Shown here: one piece after another, positions 23,767-32,579 of the stretch
How the letters are laid out: each line of letters starts with the position of its first letter
How positions within the stretch are numbered: the first letter of the stretch is position 1
Assembly: GCA_018666235.1 (NCBI GenBank)
Contig: JABJAB010000071.1
Coordinates: 37,552 to 101,551 of the forward strand
DNA from: Ilumatobacter sp.
Lineage (GTDB): Bacteria > Actinomycetota > Acidimicrobiia > Acidimicrobiales > Ilumatobacteraceae
Direction: 5' to 3'
Length of the DNA stretch: 64,000 nucleotides
Program-made: the position numbers and the translations under genes
The notes under the pieces: generated by a model
The model's database searches: none
What the model was told of the DNA's origin: nothing
Seen by the model: only the letters and a program-made list of their open reading frames with translations

Positions 23767-25200
23767 ATGAGCACCACCAATTCTCCCGGCGCTGTCACGC
23801 ACGACTACATCCCCGGGTTCTACATCGGCGACCGACCCAAGGTGGTCACGTCGCGATTCGAGTACGAAGACAGCCACACCCTTGAACGCTTCCTGGCGAC
23901 TGATGGCTACAACGGCCTGAAGAAGTGCCTCGCGATGAGCCCGCAGGAGATGCACGACGAAGTCCGCAACTCGACGGTGCTCGGCCGCGGCGGTGCGGGG
24001 TTCCCGGCTGGCGTCAAATGGGGCTTCACTCCGCAGGGCGTGTGGCCGCGCTACCTCGTGGTCAACGGCGACGAGTCCGAGCCCGGCACCTATAAGGACC
24101 GTCTCCTCATGGAGCGCGATCCGCATCAGTTGATCGAAGGCTGCCTCATTGCCTGCTACGCCGCTGGTCTGTCGCAGTGTTTCTTGTACGTGCGCGGCGA
24201 GATGGCGCTGGCCCAGGAGCGGATCGCCGTTGCGCTGAACGACGCATATGCAGCGGGGTATATCGGCAAGAACATCCTCGGCACTGACTTCAGCGTCGAC
24301 ATTGTCTTGCATTGGGGAGCGGGTGCATATGTCGTCGGCGAAGAGACCGCATTGATCGAGTCGCTCGAAGGCGAGCGCGGCATGCCGCGGCTCAAGCCGC
24401 CGTTCTTCCCGGCAGCGGTCGGTCTGTACGGCAAGCCGACGATCGTCAACAACGTCGAAACGCTTGCGAACCTGCCGTTCGTCGCACTCAACGGTTCGGC
24501 TGCGTATACCGCGATCGGCACACCAACCTCACCCGGCACGCGCATGGTCGCGGTATCGGGCCATGTGAAGCGGCCAGGCGTCTATGAGATCATCAATGGC
24601 TCAACGACATTCCGCGACATCATTTACGGCGACGAGTTCAGCCAGGGGATCCGTGACGACAACGACCTGAAGGCATTCGTGCCCGGCGGCGGTTCCGCAC
24701 CCTGGTTCGTCGAAGATCAACTCGATATCCCGTTCGAAGGCAAGGAAGCTGGCGCGGCCGGCTCGATGCTCGGCTCAGGGGCCATCATGGTGATGGACTC
24801 CACGACCGACATCCCTCACGCCGCCTACACGCTGACCAAGTTCTACGCCCACGAGTCGTGCGGCAAGTGCACGCCGTGTCGCGAAGGTGGCACGTGGCTG
24901 ATGCGCATGCTTGAGCGCGTCATCGCCGGCTACGGCACCGACGCCGACCTCGACCAGATGCGCGAAGTTGGCCAGACGATCTGCCCGGGTGACATGCCAC
25001 ATGCATCGAGCAAACGGCTCGACCTCGAAGCGGTCCCATTCCCTTACAAGATGACCACGATCTGTTTCGTCGGACCGTCTGCGTGGGCGCCGCTGCACTC
25101 GGCACTGACGTTGTTCCCCGAAGAGTTCGAGGCCATCGTGACCAAGGTGCCGAAGCGAGTCTCGATTCCCGTCACCGCACTCTCAGGAGCTGACGCATGA
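23767..25200 (+). CDS. nuoF: NADH-quinone oxidoreductase subunit F
   Basis: 477 residues; binds NADH, FMN and cluster N3. NADH/FMN glycine-rich loop GRGGAGFPAGVKWGF, FMN site VVNGDESEPGTYKDR, GAGAYVVGEETALIESLEG, and cluster ligands ESCGKCTPCREG plus Cys in ETICPGD-like EVGQTICPGD. Normal length for the family. ATGA overlap with nuoG. Confidence 0.97.
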   Translation: MSTTNSPGAVTHDYIPGFYIGDRPKVVTSRFEYEDSHTLERFLATDGYNGLKKCLAMSPQEMHDEVRNSTVLGRGGAGFPAGVKWGFTPQGVWPRYLVVNGDESEPGTYKDRLLMERDPHQLIEGCLIACYAAGLSQCFLYVRGEMALAQERIAVALNDAYAAGYIGKNILGTDFSVDIVLHWGAGAYVVGEETALIESLEGERGMPRLKPPFFPAAVGLYGKPTIVNNVETLANLPFVALNGSAAYTAIGTPTSPGTRMVAVSGHVKRPGVYEIINGSTTFRDIIYGDEFSQGIRDDNDLKAFVPGGGSAPWFVEDQLDIPFEGKEAGAAGSMLGSGAIMVMDSTTDIPHAAYTLTKFYAHESCGKCTPCREGGTWLMRMLERVIAGYGTDADLDQMREVGQTICPGDMPHASSKRLDLEAVPFPYKMTTICFVGPSAWAPLHSALTLFPEEFEAIVTKVPKRVSIPVTALSGADA

Positions 25201-27626
25201 CCGATGTCCCTGCCGAGGTGACGGATGATGAAGCAATCGAAGCGGTGCCCGAGCCCGAGCCGGATCCCAACGCCGTCGCCGTCACCCTGAACGGCCGCGA
25301 GATCATTGCTCACAAGGGCGACTTGGTCATTGCGGTCGCCGAGAGCAACGGGGCCACGGTTCCGCACTTCTGCTACCACCCCCGGATGAGCTCGGTTGGC
25401 ATGTGTCGACAATGTCTCGTCGAGGTCGACACCGGGCGCGGCATGCAGCTGCAGCCATCGTGCATGATCACCGTGTCGCCCGACATGAAGATCGAGACCG
25501 AATCGCCCACAGCGAAGCGGGCCCAAGAAGGCATGATCGAGCTGCTGCTCGCCAACCATCCGCTCGACTGCCCGGTCTGCGACAAGGGCGGCGAGTGCCC
25601 GCTGCAAGACCAAGCGTTCTCGCACGGCCCCGGCGAAAGCCGGTTTGTCGAAGAGAAGCGCCACTACGAAAAGCCGATCCCAATCAGTGACCTGGTGTTG
25701 CTTGACCGCGAGCGCTGCATTCTTTGCGATCGTTGCACCCGCTTCGCCGACGAAGTTGCCGGTGACAAGCTCATTCACTTCACCCAGCGCGGCAACAACA
25801 CGCAGGTGATGACCTTCCCAGACGAGCCGTTTGCGTCGTATTTCTCGGGCAACACTGTGCAGATCTGCCCGGTGGGCGCGCTCACAGCCGAGCCGTACCG
25901 CTTCAAGGCGCGGCCATGGGACCTCGAACAGCAGGAGTCCACCTGCACGACGTGCTCGGTCGGCTGTCGTACGGTGGTCCAGTCGAGTCGTGACGAGTTG
26001 CTCCGCTACCAGGGCGTCGATTCCGATCCGGTCAACCACGGCTGGTTGTGCGACCGCGGTCGCTTCAATTTCGAAGCCACCAACTCTGATCACCGGATCA
26101 CCAATCCCATGATCCGCACCGATGCAGGACTCGTCGAGACGCAGTGGAACGGCGCGATGACATCGGCGGCCGCGCTGATCAACGAAGCCCTCAGCACCGG
26201 CGGACCGGAAAGCATCGCGATTCTCGGTGGAGCGCGTGGCTCGAATGAGGACGCCTTCGCATGGGGCCAGCTCGCTGATGCGATCGACACGCCATACCGC
26301 GACGCACAGCTCGGCGACGGCCTGCCGATCGAGGTCCTCGGCCAGAAGCGAGCGACGATCGACGAGGCGGCCAACGCTGCGACCATCGTGCTGATCGGCC
26401 CCGATCTGAAAGAAGAGCTGCCGGTCCTCTATCTCCGCCTGCGCGACGCAGCAGAGAAGGGCCGGAGCAAGATTGTCGAATTCTCTGCCGTCGACACTGG
26501 CATGTCGCGGTATGCCTGGAAGAGCATCCGCCACGAGCCGGGCACTCAGCACGACGCCGTGCGGACGGCGATCGCCGATGCCGTCATCGCCGCGCAGCTC
26601 GCCAGCGGCCCGGTGGTCGTTGTCGTGGGTCGTCCGAACCTCGCCGAGTCCAGCGATGCGACCATCGCAGCGCTCCAGAATGTGCTCAATGCGGTCCCTG
26701 CCGCGAAGGTGCTCCCGGCCCTGCGGCGCGGCAACGTTGTCGGCGCACTGTCGCTCGGCATGGCACCGACCAGCTCCGATGGTGATGCCATTGCGGCTCT
26801 CAATGCCGCAGCCGATGGCAAAATCGGGTTGTTGATTCTGGTGGGCAGTGACCCGCTCAACGACTGTCCCGACACCGAACTCGCGCGTCGTGCGCTCGCC
26901 GGGGCACGTCGGATCATCTCCGTTGACACGCACCCATCAGAGTCCACCCAACTCGCTGATGTCGTTCTCGCCGCGGCCGCCTACGGCGAGAAATCGGGCA
27001 CGACGACAAACCTTGAAGGCCGGGTGACGACGCTGGCCCAGCAGGTCACTGCCAGCGGAACGGCACGTCCCGACTGGATGATCGCCGTCGAACTGGCCAC
27101 GTCGATCGGCGACCGGTCGTTCGGTGCAGACCACCCGCTCGGCAACGTTGCCACGGTCGATGATGTCACCGATGCGATTGCGGCAACAGCACCGTTGTTC
27201 CCCGGGGTCACCCGCGCAGCTCTTGCGGCATCGATCGATGGCGTGATGTCGATCCAGCCCGCGGCTGCACTTCCTGGCATCAAGGTTGAAGTCGCTGGTC
27301 GGAACAGCTACGACTACCGGCTGGTCGTCAGCCGGAAGCTGTATGACCGGGCGGTCAGTACGGCAATGTCTCCGTCGATTGCACAGCTTGCACCGGGTGC
27401 CGCTGCACACGTGCATCCGCTTGACCTCGACGGCATCGGCGTCGATGCCGGTACCGACGTGAAGCTCATCAGCGCCAAGGCCACCGCTGTGCTGCCGGTC
27501 GTTGCCAACCACAACGTCCCGCGCGGCGTCGTGTGGGCACCGTTCAATCAGTCCGGAACTGGCAGTATCGAAGACATCATCGATGCCGCCGCTGCCACCA
27601 CCGACGTCCGAATCGAACGAATCTGA
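25197..27626 (+). CDS. nuoG: NADH-quinone oxidoreductase subunit G
   Basis: 809 residues, the large iron-sulphur subunit. In order: [2Fe-2S] motif with MCRQCLVEVD, the His-bearing N5 region HPLDCPVCDKGGECPLQ, N4 region CILCDRCTRF with VQICPVGALT, and the molybdopterin-oxidoreductase-like start STCTTCSVGCR followed by a degenerate molybdenum-cofactor fold. TCTTCSVGC plus CDRG retains the four cysteines for the extra N7 cluster, found only in some bacteria. Its stop overlaps the nuoH start by one base. Confidence 0.96.
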   Translation: MTDVPAEVTDDEAIEAVPEPEPDPNAVAVTLNGREIIAHKGDLVIAVAESNGATVPHFCYHPRMSSVGMCRQCLVEVDTGRGMQLQPSCMITVSPDMKIETESPTAKRAQEGMIELLLANHPLDCPVCDKGGECPLQDQAFSHGPGESRFVEEKRHYEKPIPISDLVLLDRERCILCDRCTRFADEVAGDKLIHFTQRGNNTQVMTFPDEPFASYFSGNTVQICPVGALTAEPYRFKARPWDLEQQESTCTTCSVGCRTVVQSSRDELLRYQGVDSDPVNHGWLCDRGRFNFEATNSDHRITNPMIRTDAGLVETQWNGAMTSAAALINEALSTGGPESIAILGGARGSNEDAFAWGQLADAIDTPYRDAQLGDGLPIEVLGQKRATIDEAANAATIVLIGPDLKEELPVLYLRLRDAAEKGRSKIVEFSAVDTGMSRYAWKSIRHEPGTQHDAVRTAIADAVIAAQLASGPVVVVVGRPNLAESSDATIAALQNVLNAVPAAKVLPALRRGNVVGALSLGMAPTSSDGDAIAALNAAADGKIGLLILVGSDPLNDCPDTELARRALAGARRIISVDTHPSESTQLADVVLAAAAYGEKSGTTTNLEGRVTTLAQQVTASGTARPDWMIAVELATSIGDRSFGADHPLGNVATVDDVTDAIAATAPLFPGVTRAALAASIDGVMSIQPAAALPGIKVEVAGRNSYDYRLVVSRKLYDRAVSTAMSPSIAQLAPGAAAHVHPLDLDGIGVDAGTDVKLISAKATAVLPVVANHNVPRGVVWAPFNQSGTGSIEDIIDAAAATTDVRIERI

Positions 27627-28924
27627 TGCTGTCTTCTCAACTTCTTGCTGCGCTGCCGACCGATGCGGTGCTGACCGGTCTCGTCGCGATCGACCCGATC
27701 ACCGAAGGCAAGCTGACGTGGACGCCGATCTTCATCATCCTGGCCAAGGTCCTCATCGTCTTCGTGCTCGGCCTCGTTGGCACGATGCTGATGGTGTGGT
27801 TCGAACGCAAAGTCGTGTCGGGCATGCAGAACCGAGTCGGCCCGAACAAGGCCGGCCCGTTCGGGTTGCTGCAGACCCTCGCCGACGGCATCAAGCTGTT
27901 CTTCAAGGAAGACCTGCTGCCAAATCGGGCCGACCGCATCGTGTTCCGCCTCGCTCCCTTCTTGGCGTTCGTCCCTGCGTTTCTCGTCTGGGCGGTCATC
28001 CCGCTCGGCGGAGACTTCTCCGACGGCAAAGACGGATCGATCACGATCTTCGGGCAAGTCACCCGCGTCCAGCTCGCTGACCCTCCGGTCGGCATCCTTC
28101 TCGTCCTGGCTTTGAGTGGGATCGCGGTCTACGGGATCATGCTCGCTGGTTGGGCATCAGGCTCGAAGTACCCGCTCCTCGGCGCGGTCCGGGCGACGGC
28201 GCAAATGATTTCGTACGAAGCAGCTCTCGGTCTCAGCCTGGCGGCGGTATTGCTGTCGTCGCGCACACTGAGCACCAACGGCATCGTGCAAACCCAGGAT
28301 CGCTTTGTCGACTGGAACATCATCACGACCGGCCTGCTCCCGTTCTTCGTGTTCGTCGTGGCCACCACAGCGGAGCTGAACCGGCCGCCGTTCGATCTTG
28401 TCGAAGCCGAACAGGAACTGGTCGGCGGCTTCAACACCGAGTACTCCTCGATTCGCTTCGCGCTCTTCTTCCTCGCCGAGTTCATGAACGTCATCACCAT
28501 GTCGGGCGTCATGGTGACGCTCTTCCTCGGTGGCCCGCAGGGGCTTTTCGACATCCCGGTGATCCCGGGCTACATCGAAGGCTCGATCTGGTTCGTTGCC
28601 AAGCTGCTGCTCTTCCTCTACATGTTCGTCTGGTTCCGAGCGACCTTGCCTCGCCTGCGCTATGACCAGCTGATGGACTTCGGCTGGAAGATCCTCATTC
28701 CGGTATCGCTCGGTTGGTTCCTGCTGCTCGCTGCACTCCGTCAATTCGCCAACGGCGACAACGTGGCCAGCCTGCGGGTGGTCGGCATCGCCGGCATCAT
28801 CGGGGCTGTCGCGATCGGTCTGTTCGCTGCGGCCCTCAACGTGAGCCGCAAGAACCGTGAGGCATCAAGCTCGCTGAGCCCGGTGCCGTCACCATCCGCT
28901 TCGAGCAAGGGAGCTGCCAACTGA
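27626..28924 (+). CDS. nuoH: NADH-quinone oxidoreductase subunit H
   Basis: 432 residues, membrane subunit at the junction of arms, contributing to the quinone channel. Signatures: FERKVVSGMQNRVGPNKAGPFG, LQTLADGIKLFFKED, and AELNRPPFDLVEAEQELVGGFNTEYSS. The 5' extension of the frame to 27533 overlaps nuoG; the ATG at 27626 shares one base with the nuoG stop. A Ser-rich C-terminal tail (EASSSLSPVPSPSASS) is unusual but disordered. TGATG into nuoI. Confidence 0.97.
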   Translation: MLSSQLLAALPTDAVLTGLVAIDPITEGKLTWTPIFIILAKVLIVFVLGLVGTMLMVWFERKVVSGMQNRVGPNKAGPFGLLQTLADGIKLFFKEDLLPNRADRIVFRLAPFLAFVPAFLVWAVIPLGGDFSDGKDGSITIFGQVTRVQLADPPVGILLVLALSGIAVYGIMLAGWASGSKYPLLGAVRATAQMISYEAALGLSLAAVLLSSRTLSTNGIVQTQDRFVDWNIITTGLLPFFVFVVATTAELNRPPFDLVEAEQELVGGFNTEYSSIRFALFFLAEFMNVITMSGVMVTLFLGGPQGLFDIPVIPGYIEGSIWFVAKLLLFLYMFVWFRATLPRLRYDQLMDFGWKILIPVSLGWFLLLAALRQFANGDNVASLRVVGIAGIIGAVAIGLFAAALNVSRKNREASSSLSPVPSPSASSKGAAN

Positions 28925-29631
28925 TGGGTTACTTCGAAGGTTTCCTCATTCCGCTCCGCCAGCATCGCCTCTTCGGCGGCAAGCAAGTGACCACGCAGTA
29001 CTCCGGTGGTCGGCGCGCCAAGAAGAAGGGCGACATGGCGTCCGACTCGCAGGGCGACGAAAAGATCCCCAAGCCCGAGCGGTTGCATGGTCGTCACGTC
29101 CTCAACCGCTACGAGGACGGCATGGAGAAGTGCATCGGCTGCGAGCTGTGCGCCGGTGTCTGCCCGGCCAAGTGCATCCACGTGCGCGGTGCCGACAACG
29201 ACCCCGAGAACCCCACGTCGCCGGGCGAGCGCTTCGGTTGGATCTACGAGATCAACTACCTGCGCTGTATTCACTGCGACCTGTGTGTCGAGGCGTGCCC
29301 AACCGAGGCCATCACCGAGTCGAAGATGTTCGAGTTCTCGTTCACGAGCCGCCAGGACGCGATCTACACCAAGTCTGAGCTCGTCGTCGACGACGCGGGC
29401 AAAGCCAAACGGCTCCCCTGGGAGGATTGGCGCGACGGCGAGGACGACCAAACCTCGGGCTGGATGCGCGCCACGTCTCCATCTGGCGACGCAACCTTTG
29501 AAGGGGAGGTGGGCTGGAGCAACGAACTCGGTTACGGTCTGCGTGCTCCCGAACCCAAGCAGGCCGAGCGAGATGCCCATGATCCCGATCGGGACAATGG
29601 GGACCGTCCCGTGAAGGTCGTCAAACGGTGA
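28924..29631 (+). CDS. nuoI: NADH-quinone oxidoreductase subunit I
   Basis: 235 residues, binds clusters N6a and N6b. The two motifs are CIGCELCAGVCPAKCIHV and CIHCDLCVEACPTEAI, with the normal spacing between. N-terminal GFLIPLRQHRLFGGKQVTTQY is the amphipathic helix that lies on the membrane. A C-terminal extension of about 75 residues rich in Asp/Glu/Pro follows, as in other actinobacterial NuoI. Thirteen bases precede nuoJ. Confidence 0.96.
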   Translation: MGYFEGFLIPLRQHRLFGGKQVTTQYSGGRRAKKKGDMASDSQGDEKIPKPERLHGRHVLNRYEDGMEKCIGCELCAGVCPAKCIHVRGADNDPENPTSPGERFGWIYEINYLRCIHCDLCVEACPTEAITESKMFEFSFTSRQDAIYTKSELVVDDAGKAKRLPWEDWRDGEDDQTSGWMRATSPSGDATFEGEVGWSNELGYGLRAPEPKQAERDAHDPDRDNGDRPVKVVKR

Positions 29632-29644
29632 AGCGCGACTGCTG

Positions 29645-30250
29645 ATGGATACCACGTTTCTCGAATATCTCGTCTTCTTCGCGGCGGCTGCGATGGTGCT
29701 GGGCGGCGCCATTGGTGTCATCACGCTGAAGAACCCCGTGCACGCCGCACTTGGCTTGGTCATGACACTGTTCGGCATTGCCGTGCAGTTCGTTGCGCAG
29801 GAAGCTCACTTCCTCGCTGCGGTGCAGGTCATTGTCTACGCCGGTGCGATCGTGGTGCTGTTCTTGTTCGTCATCATGTTGCTTGGTGTCGACAATGCCA
29901 TGGACCTGTCGATTGAGCCGATCAAGGTCCAGCGTCCACTCGCTGCGATCATGGGCCTCGGGCTTGCGTCGCTGATCACCGCAGCGGTCATCAAGGCCGA
30001 CAGCAGCACCGTGCTGCCCGGAGCGGTTGGCGATGGCATCGACGTCGCCACCGAGACCGGTGACCACGACAGCAACATCAAGCAGCTCGCCGAGAACTTG
30101 TACGGCGACCATGTGTTTGCCTTCCAGCTCACCTCCGTCCTGCTCGTGGTGGCAGTGGCCGGAACGGTCGTCCTCACCCGCAAGTGGCCGAAGGCCGATG
30201 CTGAAGACACCGATGCGTCGTCATCGACCACGTCGGGAGCAGCCAAATGA
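29645..30250 (+). CDS. nuoJ: NADH-quinone oxidoreductase subunit J
   Basis: 201 residues, membrane subunit. Five predicted helices; ALGLVMTLFGIAVQFVAQEAHFLAAVQVIVYAGAIVVLFLFVIMLLG is the typical NuoJ core, with the Glu and the flexible third helix involved in coupling. An extracytoplasmic loop (TGDHDSNIKQLAENLYGDHVFAFQL) precedes the last helix. Start chosen at ATG 29645. ATGA overlap with nuoK. Confidence 0.95.
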   Translation: MDTTFLEYLVFFAAAAMVLGGAIGVITLKNPVHAALGLVMTLFGIAVQFVAQEAHFLAAVQVIVYAGAIVVLFLFVIMLLGVDNAMDLSIEPIKVQRPLAAIMGLGLASLITAAVIKADSSTVLPGAVGDGIDVATETGDHDSNIKQLAENLYGDHVFAFQLTSVLLVVAVAGTVVLTRKWPKADAEDTDASSSTTSGAAK

Positions 30251-30558
30251 TCGCTGCAATCGAACCGTCCTGGTATCTGATCCTCGCTGCCCTGCTGTTC
30301 AGCATCGGGGCGTCCGGGTTACTGATTCGTCGCAATCCGCTGATCATGTTCATGTGCATCGAACTGATGCTCAACGCGGCCAACCTCACCTTCGTGGCGC
30401 TCGCCACCAAGTTGGGCGACATCAACGGCCAGACCGCCGTGTTCTTCGTGATGGTCGTGGCCGCTGCCGAAGTGGTGGTTGGCCTCGGCATCATCGTGTC
30501 GATCCTGCGCCGCAAGCCGGGCGCCACCGCTGACGACCTCGCGGAACTGAAGGGCTGA
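30247..30558 (+). CDS. nuoK: NADH-quinone oxidoreductase subunit K
   Basis: 103 residues, three helices, the normal size. MCIELMLNAANLTFVAL contains the conserved membrane Glu of helix 2, and MVVAAAEVVVGLGIIVSILRR the second Glu in helix 3; both lie on the proton path. Start overlaps the nuoJ stop (ATGA) and two bases separate it from nuoL. Confidence 0.97.
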   Translation: MIAAIEPSWYLILAALLFSIGASGLLIRRNPLIMFMCIELMLNAANLTFVALATKLGDINGQTAVFFVMVVAAAEVVVGLGIIVSILRRKPGATADDLAELKG

Positions 30559-30560
30559 TC

Positions 30561-32579
30561 ATGATCGATCTCGTTTGGTTGGTTCCCCTCTTCCCGCTGG
30601 TCGGCTTTCTGACGATCCTCGTCGGCGGCCGCAAGTTGGGCGAACCCAAGGCCGGCTATCTCGCGACCGCCATGGTCTTGCTGTCGTTCGCGACGGCCGT
30701 GGCCATTTACTTCGACCTGCTGTCACGCGACTCTGAGTCCCGTTCCGAAGTTGTCAACATCTTCTCGTGGGTGCCGGTTGGTGACTTGCAGATCGACATG
30801 GCGTTCCTCGTCGATCCGCTGAGTTCGACGATGCTCCTGTTCGTCACCGGCATCGGCGCGTTGATCCACCTGTATTCGGTCGGCTACATGCACGGCGACC
30901 CGAAGTTCTCAAAGTTCTTCCTCTATCTCAACCTCTTCGTCCTCTCGATGACGCTGCTGGTCTTGGGCTCGAACCTGCTCGTGACGTTCCTCGGCTGGGA
31001 AGGCGTGGGCACGTGCTCGTACTTCCTGATCTCCTTCTGGCAGACCAAGGATGCCAACGCCACAGCCGGCAAGAAAGCCTTCGTCACCAACCGTGTCGGT
31101 GACTTCGGCGTGATGCTGGCGATGTTCCTCGCGTTCGGTGCGGTCGGCTCGGTCGACTATGCGGTGATCAACGACAGTGCACTTGCCGGCACGATGACCC
31201 AGGCAACCGCCACGGGCATCGCCGCACTGCTGTTTGTGGGTGCCGTTGGCAAGTCCGCTCAGCTGCCGCTGTACATCTGGCTGCCTGACGCCATGGCCGG
31301 TCCGACACCGGTGTCGGCGCTCATCCATGCGGCCACGATGGTCACCGCCGGCGTCTTCCTCATGGTCCGGATCAATCCGGTCCTCGGTGCTGCCGCCGAC
31401 TGGGTGCCGATGCTCATTGCCTGGACCGGCGCGATCACCGCGCTGTTCGCTGCGACCATTGCGTTGACGCAGAACGACATCAAGAAGGTGTTGGCCTACT
31501 CGACGGTTTCACAGCTCGGGTACATGTTCTTGGCTGTCGGCACCGGCGCGTACGTCGCCGCGATCTTCCACATGGTCACTCACGCTTTCTTCAAGGCGCT
31601 GCTCTTCCTCGGGTCTGGTTCGGTCATCCACGGGATGAACGACGAACAAGACATGCGCAAGATGGGCAAGCTCTTCAAGTTCATGCCGATCACGGCGAGC
31701 ACGTTCATCATTGGCTGGCTTGCCATCGCCGGTGTGCCGCCGTTTGCCGGCTTCTGGTCGAAAGACGAGATCCTGTTGTTCGCCCTGGCCGAGAGCCCGG
31801 CGCTCTACATCGTCGGCATCGTCACCGCAATCCTCACCGCGTTCTACATGACCCGCCAGGTCGTCATGACCTTCTTCGGCGAGCAGAAGTGGGGCTCCCA
31901 CGCGAATGCTGAAGAAGCCGCTCACCTCGAGGTGGACGACGCCGAGGCCGGTGCGGCGCCCGAGCCGGTCACGCACGGCGCGCACGGCGAGTTCAAACCG
32001 CACGAGTCACCGCCCACAATGCTGCTGCCGCTGGTTGTGCTCGCTGGGCTGTCGATGGTCGGCGGCATCATTCAGCTGCCGTCACTCGGCTTCATTCCGA
32101 AGAGCATGCAGCACAAGCTGCTCGACTGGCTGCACCCGCTGGTCGAGTTCGGCGAGGGCCCTGAAGAGCGTGGCATCGGCGAAGCGGTCATCAAGGACAC
32201 CTGGGCCTACGACAACAAGGTCCTCCTGATTGGCATCGCAGTCGCGTGTGCCGTCATCGGCATCGTCGGCGCATATCTCGTGTATGAGAAAAAGCGCATG
32301 AAACCAATCGAGCCTGAGCTGTTCGCGAACGGCTGGAACTATGACCGAGCCATTTCGTGGTTCATGGGCAACCCTGGCCGAAAGGGCTTCCAAGGTGTTG
32401 CCGATTTCGACAGCAAGGTCGTCGACGGTGCAGTGAATGGCGTTGCCACCCTGGTGCGTGAGACGTCGAGTCAGGTCCGAAAGGGCCAGACCGGATACCT
32501 GCGTCAGTACGCCGGAGTGATCGGCATCGGCGTCGTCTTGCTCCTCGGGTGGTTTGTCGTGATTCGAGGAATTCTGTGA
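30561..32579 (+). CDS. nuoL: NADH-quinone oxidoreductase subunit L
   Basis: 672 residues, distal antiporter-like subunit. Family signature WEGVGTCSYFLISFWQ, the discontinuous helix region GKSAQLPLYIWLPDAMAGPTPVSALIHAATMVTAG, KKVLAYSTVSQLGYM, and the long lateral helix near the C-terminus before the last transmembrane helix. An insert of about 50 His/Glu/Ala-rich residues (AEEAAHLEVDDAEAGAAPEPVTHGAHGEFKPHE) precedes the last third. TGATG-type overlap with nuoM. Confidence 0.97.
   Translation: MIDLVWLVPLFPLVGFLTILVGGRKLGEPKAGYLATAMVLLSFATAVAIYFDLLSRDSESRSEVVNIFSWVPVGDLQIDMAFLVDPLSSTMLLFVTGIGALIHLYSVGYMHGDPKFSKFFLYLNLFVLSMTLLVLGSNLLVTFLGWEGVGTCSYFLISFWQTKDANATAGKKAFVTNRVGDFGVMLAMFLAFGAVGSVDYAVINDSALAGTMTQATATGIAALLFVGAVGKSAQLPLYIWLPDAMAGPTPVSALIHAATMVTAGVFLMVRINPVLGAAADWVPMLIAWTGAITALFAATIALTQNDIKKVLAYSTVSQLGYMFLAVGTGAYVAAIFHMVTHAFFKALLFLGSGSVIHGMNDEQDMRKMGKLFKFMPITASTFIIGWLAIAGVPPFAGFWSKDEILLFALAESPALYIVGIVTAILTAFYMTRQVVMTFFGEQKWGSHANAEEAAHLEVDDAEAGAAPEPVTHGAHGEFKPHESPPTMLLPLVVLAGLSMVGGIIQLPSLGFIPKSMQHKLLDWLHPLVEFGEGPEERGIGEAVIKDTWAYDNKVLLIGIAVACAVIGIVGAYLVYEKKRMKPIEPELFANGWNYDRAISWFMGNPGRKGFQGVADFDSKVVDGAVNGVATLVRETSSQVRKGQTGYLRQYAGVIGIGVVLLLGWFVVIRGIL

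Noticed and set aside
25044..26933. 629-codon open frame on the minus strand
   Set aside because: Antisense to nuoG, which carries all expected cluster motifs.
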